A DNA stretch of 8,288 bases. It comes from 62-47 sp049647485 (GTDB lineage Bacteria > Pseudomonadota > Alphaproteobacteria > Rhizobiales > Xanthobacteraceae). Numbering within the stretch: the stretch's first letter is position 1; every line of letters begins with the position of its first letter. Below the pieces are notes generated by a model that worked only from the letters and a program-made list of their open reading frames with translations, had not been told where the DNA came from and did not search any database. Shown here piece by piece: positions 5,178 to 8,288 of this stretch. The stretch spans positions 1-8,288 of the forward strand of contig JBARXT010000102.1 in NCBI GenBank assembly GCA_049647485.1, written 5' to 3'. A program made the position numbers and the translations under genes.

Positions 5178-6167
5178 ATGGCACTTCCTGATTTCACTAT
5201 GCGTCAGTTGCTCGAGGCTGGCGTTCATTTCGGCCACCAGTCGCACCGCTGGAATCCGAAAATGGCCGAGTACATTTTCGGTGCGCGCAACAACATCCAC
5301 ATCATCGACCTCGCGCAGACCGTGCCGCTGTTGCATCGCGCTTTGCAGGCGGTGAGCGACACCGTCGCCAAGGGCGGCCGCATCCTGTTCGTCGGCACCA
5401 AGCGTCAGGCGCAGGACGGCGTCGCGGAAGCCGCGAAGCGTTCGGCGCAGTACTTCGTCAATTCGCGTTGGCTGGGCGGCACGCTGACCAACTGGAAGAC
5501 CATTTCGGGTTCGATCAAGCGTCTGCGTCATCTCGACGAAGTGCTGTCGTCGGGCGATGCCAGCGCCTACACCAAGAAAGAACGCCTGACCTTGCAGCGC
5601 GAGCGCGACAAGCTCGACCGCTCGCTCGGCGGCATCAAGGACATGGGCGGTCTGCCCGACCTGATCTTCGTGATCGACACCAACAAGGAAGACATCGCGA
5701 TTCAGGAAGCCCAGCGGCTCAACATCCCGGTCGCGGCGATCGTGGATACCAACTGCGATCCGAAGGGCATCACCTATCTCGTGCCGGGTAATGACGACGC
5801 CGGCCGCGCCATCAGCCTTTACTGCGATCTGATCGCACGCGCGGCGATCGACGGCATTTCGCGCGCGCAGGGCGATGCCGGCATCGACATCGGCGCTTCC
5901 GTGCAGCCGACCGCCGAAGAGATTCCGGCCGCCACCGGATTCCAGGGGCTGGCTGGTCCGCGCGGCACCGCCGACGACCTCAAGAAGCTCACCGGGGTGT
6001 CCGGCGAGATCGAGAAGAAGCTCAACGACCTCGGCATCTTCCACCACTGGCAGTTGGCCGAACTCGACAGCGCGACCGCGCACAAGATCGGCGAAGAAGT
6101 CGGTCTGCCGAGCCGCGCCGACGCCTGGGTCGCGCAGGCCAAGACGCTCACCGCCGAGGCGGAATAA
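5178..6167 (+). CDS. rpsB: 30S ribosomal protein S2 with C-terminal extension
   Basis: S2 is a small-subunit ribosomal protein that joins late in 30S assembly and is needed for S1 binding. The 329-residue product is about 90 residues longer than E. coli S2 (241). The core (1 to about 230) carries the S2 signatures LLEAGVHFGH (11-20) followed by RWNPKMAEYIFG, NSRWLGGTLTNW (95-106) and LPDLIFVIDTNKED (159-172). After a linker, residues 267 to about 325 (DLKKLTGVSGEIEKKLNDLG and on) form a helix-hairpin-helix-like extension of the kind seen in rhizobial S2 and alphaproteobacterial L21. The ATG at 5178 is preceded by CCGGAGA at proper spacing, and no competing start is plausible. It is the first gene of rpsB-tsf-pyrH-frr, with its own promoter and leader. 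Confidence 0.98.
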   Translation: MALPDFTMRQLLEAGVHFGHQSHRWNPKMAEYIFGARNNIHIIDLAQTVPLLHRALQAVSDTVAKGGRILFVGTKRQAQDGVAEAAKRSAQYFVNSRWLGGTLTNWKTISGSIKRLRHLDEVLSSGDASAYTKKERLTLQRERDKLDRSLGGIKDMGGLPDLIFVIDTNKEDIAIQEAQRLNIPVAAIVDTNCDPKGITYLVPGNDDAGRAISLYCDLIARAAIDGISRAQGDAGIDIGASVQPTAEEIPAATGFQGLAGPRGTADDLKKLTGVSGEIEKKLNDLGIFHHWQLAELDSATAHKIGEEVGLPSRADAWVAQAKTLTAEAE

Positions 6168-6177
6168 CTGTTCGCGT

Positions 6178-6208
6178 CGCGGCCGGTCTCAACCGGCCGC
6201 GCGCTTTT
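6178..6208 (+). terminator. Intrinsic terminator or attenuator between rpsB and tsf
   Basis: CGCGGCCGGT (6178-6187) pairs perfectly with ACCGGCCGCG (6192-6201) around loop CTCA; a three-base gap is followed by TTTT (6205-6208). The stem is strong but the T-run short and offset, so partial termination is likely. This would set the S2 to EF-Ts ratio. I see no clear new promoter before tsf, so tsf probably depends on read-through. Confidence 0.65.
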
Positions 6209-6293
6209 CGGCTTTCACTTGATAGGTTCCTGATGGCGAGCGGCGCGGCGGCAACGTCGCGGCGTTCGCCCAAACAGGCAAAGGAAAACGGAC

Positions 6294-7223
6294 ATGGCAA
6301 CGATCAGCGCGGCAATGGTCAAGGAGCTTCGTGAAGCCACTGGCGCCGGCATGATGGACTGCAAGGCGGCGTTGACGGAAAACGGCGGCGACATGCAGGC
6401 GTCCATCGACTGGCTGCGCAAGAAGGGTCTTTCGAAGGCGGCCAAGAAGGCCGGCCGCGTTGCCGCTGAAGGTCTGATCGGTGCGATGACGTCCGGCACC
6501 AAAGGTGTTGTCGTCGAAGTCAATTCCGAAACCGACTTCGTTGCGCGCAACGAGCAGTTCCAGGGCTTGGTCAAGATGATCGCGCAGGTCGCGCTGCACG
6601 CCGGCGCGGACGTCGAGAAGATCAAGGCCACCAAGGTCGGCTCGGCCACCGTCGAGGCCGCGATCAACGACGCTATCGCCACCATCGGCGAAAACATGTC
6701 GCTGCGTCGTGCCGCTTCGCTTGAAGTCGGCAAGGGCGTGGTCGCGAGCTATGTTCACGGAGCGGTGATCGACGGCGCCGGCAAGATGGGCGTCATCGTC
6801 GCGCTGGAGTCGGCCGGCAAGACTGACGAACTGGCTGCGCTGGGCCGCCAGATCGCGATGCATGTCGCTGCCGCCAATCCGTTGGCGCTCGATGCTTCCG
6901 GCCTCGACCCGGAAGTGGTCAAGCGCGAGGAGGACGTGTTGGCCGACAAGTATCGTCAGCAAGGCAAGCCTGACAATGTGATCGAGAAGATCGTCGAGTC
7001 CGGACTCAAGACCTACTACAAGGAAGTCTGCCTGCTTGAGCAGGCCTTCATCCACGACACCGGCAAGTCGGTGGCGCAGGCGGTGAAGGAAGCCGAAGGC
7101 AAGGTCGGCGGTCCGGTGAAAATCACCGGCTTTGTGCGCTATGCTCTCGGCGAGGGAATCGAGAAGGCCGAGTCGGACTTCGCTGCCGAGGTCGCCGCGG
7201 CGAGTGGACAGACCAAGGCTTGA
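6294..7223 (+). CDS. tsf: Elongation factor Ts
   Basis: EF-Ts is the guanine nucleotide exchange factor that recycles EF-Tu-GDP. The 309-residue product starts with the UBA-like N-terminal domain (VKELREATGAGMMDCKAAL, 9-27, the first EF-Ts signature), then the core signature SETDFVARNEQF (78-89), whose D81-F82 correspond to the residues that enter the EF-Tu nucleotide site. The C-terminal core keeps YVHG and GKMGVIVAL (around 153-171), HVAAANP (190-196), a coiled-coil-like stretch and LLEQAFIHD (247-255). The length equals that of typical alphaproteobacterial EF-Ts. The ATG follows AAGGA (6281-6285) at eight bases. The gene lies 126 bases after rpsB, past a hairpin, and before pyrH. Confidence 0.98.
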   Translation: MATISAAMVKELREATGAGMMDCKAALTENGGDMQASIDWLRKKGLSKAAKKAGRVAAEGLIGAMTSGTKGVVVEVNSETDFVARNEQFQGLVKMIAQVALHAGADVEKIKATKVGSATVEAAINDAIATIGENMSLRRAASLEVGKGVVASYVHGAVIDGAGKMGVIVALESAGKTDELAALGRQIAMHVAAANPLALDASGLDPEVVKREEDVLADKYRQQGKPDNVIEKIVESGLKTYYKEVCLLEQAFIHDTGKSVAQAVKEAEGKVGGPVKITGFVRYALGEGIEKAESDFAAEVAAASGQTKA

Positions 7224-7241
7224 TGCCGGGAAAACGGCATC
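7222..7241 (+). other. Hairpin overlapping the tsf stop
   Basis: GATGCCG (7222-7228) pairs with CGGCATC (7235-7241) around GGAAAA. The stop codon TGA (7221-7223) is part of the left arm. No T-run follows, so an mRNA-stability or translational spacing role is more likely than termination. A direct tandem GGCGTA (7246-7251 and 7252-7257) follows. Confidence 0.4.
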
Positions 7242-7290
7242 GGGAGGCGTAGGCGTAGAGGCAAAGGCTCATCGGAGGATCGATCGCATC

Positions 7291-8007
7291 ATGGGTGAGC
7301 CAATCTACCGCCGGGTCGTCGTCAAGCTGTCGGGCGAATATTTCGCCGGCGGCAAACCGTTCGGCATCGATCCGGAGATTATGGATCGCGTCGCTGGCGA
7401 TCTTGTTGCGGCGCGGCAACTCGGCGTCGAGATCGCCGTCGTTGTCGGTGGCGGCAACATCTTCCGCGGTGTCGAAGTGTCGTCGCGCGGCGTCTCCCGC
7501 CCGACCGGCGACACCATGGGCATGCTCGCCACCGTCATGAACTGTCTGGCACTGGAAGCCGCGCTGGAGCGGCGCGGCCAGCCGGCGCGGACGCTGTCGG
7601 CGATGGTGATGCCGCAGGTCTGCGAGTTGTTCACCCGCGGTACGGCGCACCGCTATCTGGCCGAGGGCAAGATCGTGCTGCTGGCCGGTGGCACCGGCAA
7701 TCCGTTCTTCACGACCGACACCACCGCCGTCCTGCGTGCCGGCGAGATCGGCGCCGAAGCGGTGCTCAAGGCGACCAATGTCGACGGCGTCTACAACGCC
7801 GATCCCAAACGTGACCCATCTGCCAAGCGGTTTGAGCGGCTGACCCATTCGCAGGCGCTGGAAGGCGGCTATAAGGTCATGGATGCGACCGCATTCGCCC
7901 TTGCCCGCGAAACCTCGCTGCCTATCATCGTGTTTTCCATCGTGGAAGCGGGATCGATCGGGGCGATTCTCAGCGGAACGGGTTACGGTACGATTGTCGC
8001 CGGCTGA
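7291..8007 (+). CDS. pyrH: Uridylate kinase (UMP kinase)
   Basis: PyrH phosphorylates UMP to UDP with ATP in pyrimidine nucleotide synthesis; it is a cytoplasmic hexamer of the amino acid kinase fold, distinct from eukaryotic UMP/CMP kinases. The 238-residue protein has RRVVVKLSGEYF (7-18, with the catalytic Lys of KLSGE), VVGGGNIFRG (51-60), RPTGDTMGMLATVMN (70-84, UMP binding), GGTGNPFFTTDT (133-144) and KATNVDGVYNADP (160-172, ATP site). The open frame extends further upstream into tsf, but ATG 7291 is chosen because it has GGAGGA (7274-7279) 11 bases upstream and gives the standard N-terminus. Bacterial PyrH is usually activated by GTP and inhibited by UTP; nothing here contradicts that. 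It lies 67 bases after tsf and 100 before frr. Confidence 0.97.
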   Translation: MGEPIYRRVVVKLSGEYFAGGKPFGIDPEIMDRVAGDLVAARQLGVEIAVVVGGGNIFRGVEVSSRGVSRPTGDTMGMLATVMNCLALEAALERRGQPARTLSAMVMPQVCELFTRGTAHRYLAEGKIVLLAGGTGNPFFTTDTTAVLRAGEIGAEAVLKATNVDGVYNADPKRDPSAKRFERLTHSQALEGGYKVMDATAFALARETSLPIIVFSIVEAGSIGAILSGTGYGTIVAG

Positions 8008-8010
8008 TGC

Positions 8011-8035
8011 TGCCGACCGCTTTGGCGGTTAGGCA
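8011..8035 (+). other. Hairpin after pyrH
   Basis: TGCC (8011-8014) pairs with GGCA (8032-8035) and ACCGC (8016-8020) with GCGGT (8025-8029), loop TTTG, with a small internal loop. No T-tract follows, so transcription probably continues into frr. A processing or stability role is possible but unproven. Confidence 0.35.
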
Positions 8036-8107
8036 AGGGAAGACCAGACGACGATCGGGAACAAGGCTACTCAAGAATAAGATTGCGATTTCAAGAAGGA
8101 GAGCGGT

Positions 8108-8288
8108 ATGCCGTCCGGGAGTTTCGACATCAACGAATTGAAACGGCGTATGCAGGGTGCGACCCAGTCGCTCAAGCACGAACTGGGCGGACTGCGCACC
8201 GGGCGCGCCGCGGCGTCGATGCTGGAGCCGGTGCAGGTCGAGGCTTACGGCAGCCACATGCCGCTCAATCAACTCGCCACCGTCAGCG
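8108..8288 (+). CDS. frr: Ribosome recycling factor (partial, 3' end outside window)
   Basis: RRF, with EF-G, splits the post-termination ribosome. The first 60 residues are present, starting MPSGSFDINELKRRM. They contain LRTGRAAASMLEPVQVEAYG (29-48) and SHMPLNQLATVS, the family hallmark (LRTGRAS..LLD.I.V.YYG....L.Q.A.V in most bacteria), including the conserved R-T-G-R (30-33). The family has about 185 residues, so roughly two thirds lie beyond the window. The ATG follows AAGGAGA (8096-8102) at five bases. It sits 100 bases after pyrH on the same strand, the standard order in Proteobacteria. Confidence 0.96.
   Translation, partial: MPSGSFDINELKRRMQGATQSLKHELGGLRTGRAAASMLEPVQVEAYGSHMPLNQLATVS

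Noticed and set aside
2182..5184. Very long minus-strand open frame (about 1000 codons) opposite dnaE
   Set aside because: It lies antisense to unmistakable dnaE motifs, has no recognisable domain and an Arg/His/Leu-rich composition typical of the reverse frame of GC-rich codons.
6219..6250. Possible tsf promoter starting at TTGATA
   Set aside because: No AT-rich -10 lies 16-18 bases downstream; the region there is GCGAGCGGCG-like.
6233..6334. 33-codon open frame overlapping the tsf start in another frame
   Set aside because: Low-complexity Ala/Ser/Gly composition, no good ribosome binding site; expected by chance in GC-rich DNA.
7132..7290. Upstream extension of pyrH into tsf
   Set aside because: The extension overlaps the conserved end of EF-Ts, and the ATG at 7291 has a clear Shine-Dalgarno sequence and the canonical PyrH N-terminus.

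Overview
The window is a chromosomal housekeeping segment of about 8.3 kb. The DNA is GC-rich. The protein sequences point to an alphaproteobacterium of the Rhizobiales, most likely the Bradyrhizobium / Rhodopseudomonas / Nitrobacter / Afipia group. The pointers are ribosomal protein S2 with a C-terminal helix-hairpin-helix extension, DnaE of rhizobial type, and the rpsB-tsf-pyrH-frr order. The family assignment is an inference from remembered sequence flavour, not from a search.

Layout. Positions 1-143 hold the last 46 codons of tuf (EF-Tu). Positions 144-325 hold a second, vestigial EF-Tu C-terminal tail (212-247) and three strong inverted repeats, and end in an intrinsic terminator. After a stretch with no recognisable gene (326-560) comes tRNA-Trp(CCA) at 601-676 with a plausible promoter just upstream. 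A small GrlR-like gene lies on the minus strand (738-1064), tail to tail with the tRNA. A 427-base divergent intergenic region (1065-1491) carries repeated GGTTGTGA boxes, a candidate promoter and a foldable leader. Then follow dnaE (1492-4968), a second intergenic region with a clear promoter and structured leader, and rpsB (5178-6167), tsf (6294-7223), pyrH (7291-8007) and the start of frr (8108 to the window end).

How the genes work together. EF-Tu, EF-Ts, S2, the ribosome recycling factor and tRNA-Trp are all translation components. EF-Ts is the nucleotide exchange factor for EF-Tu. PyrH makes UDP for RNA, DNA and envelope precursors. DnaE is the replicative polymerase. rpsB-tsf-pyrH-frr read as one transcription unit from the promoter near 5023-5052, with an attenuator-like hairpin between rpsB and tsf.

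What is unusual. There is no new enzymatic system here. The most striking signal is at the tuf end: two EF-Tu tails about 100 bases apart, each with its stop codon inside a near-perfect palindrome. The palindromes differ at three base pairs, all compensated, and all four changes in the coding half are synonymous third-position changes. Also notable: tRNA-Trp is not followed by secE-nusG, a GrlR-like gene sits there instead; GGTTGTGA boxes lie between two divergent genes; and a long-range fold in the rpsB leader looks like a candidate autoregulatory element.
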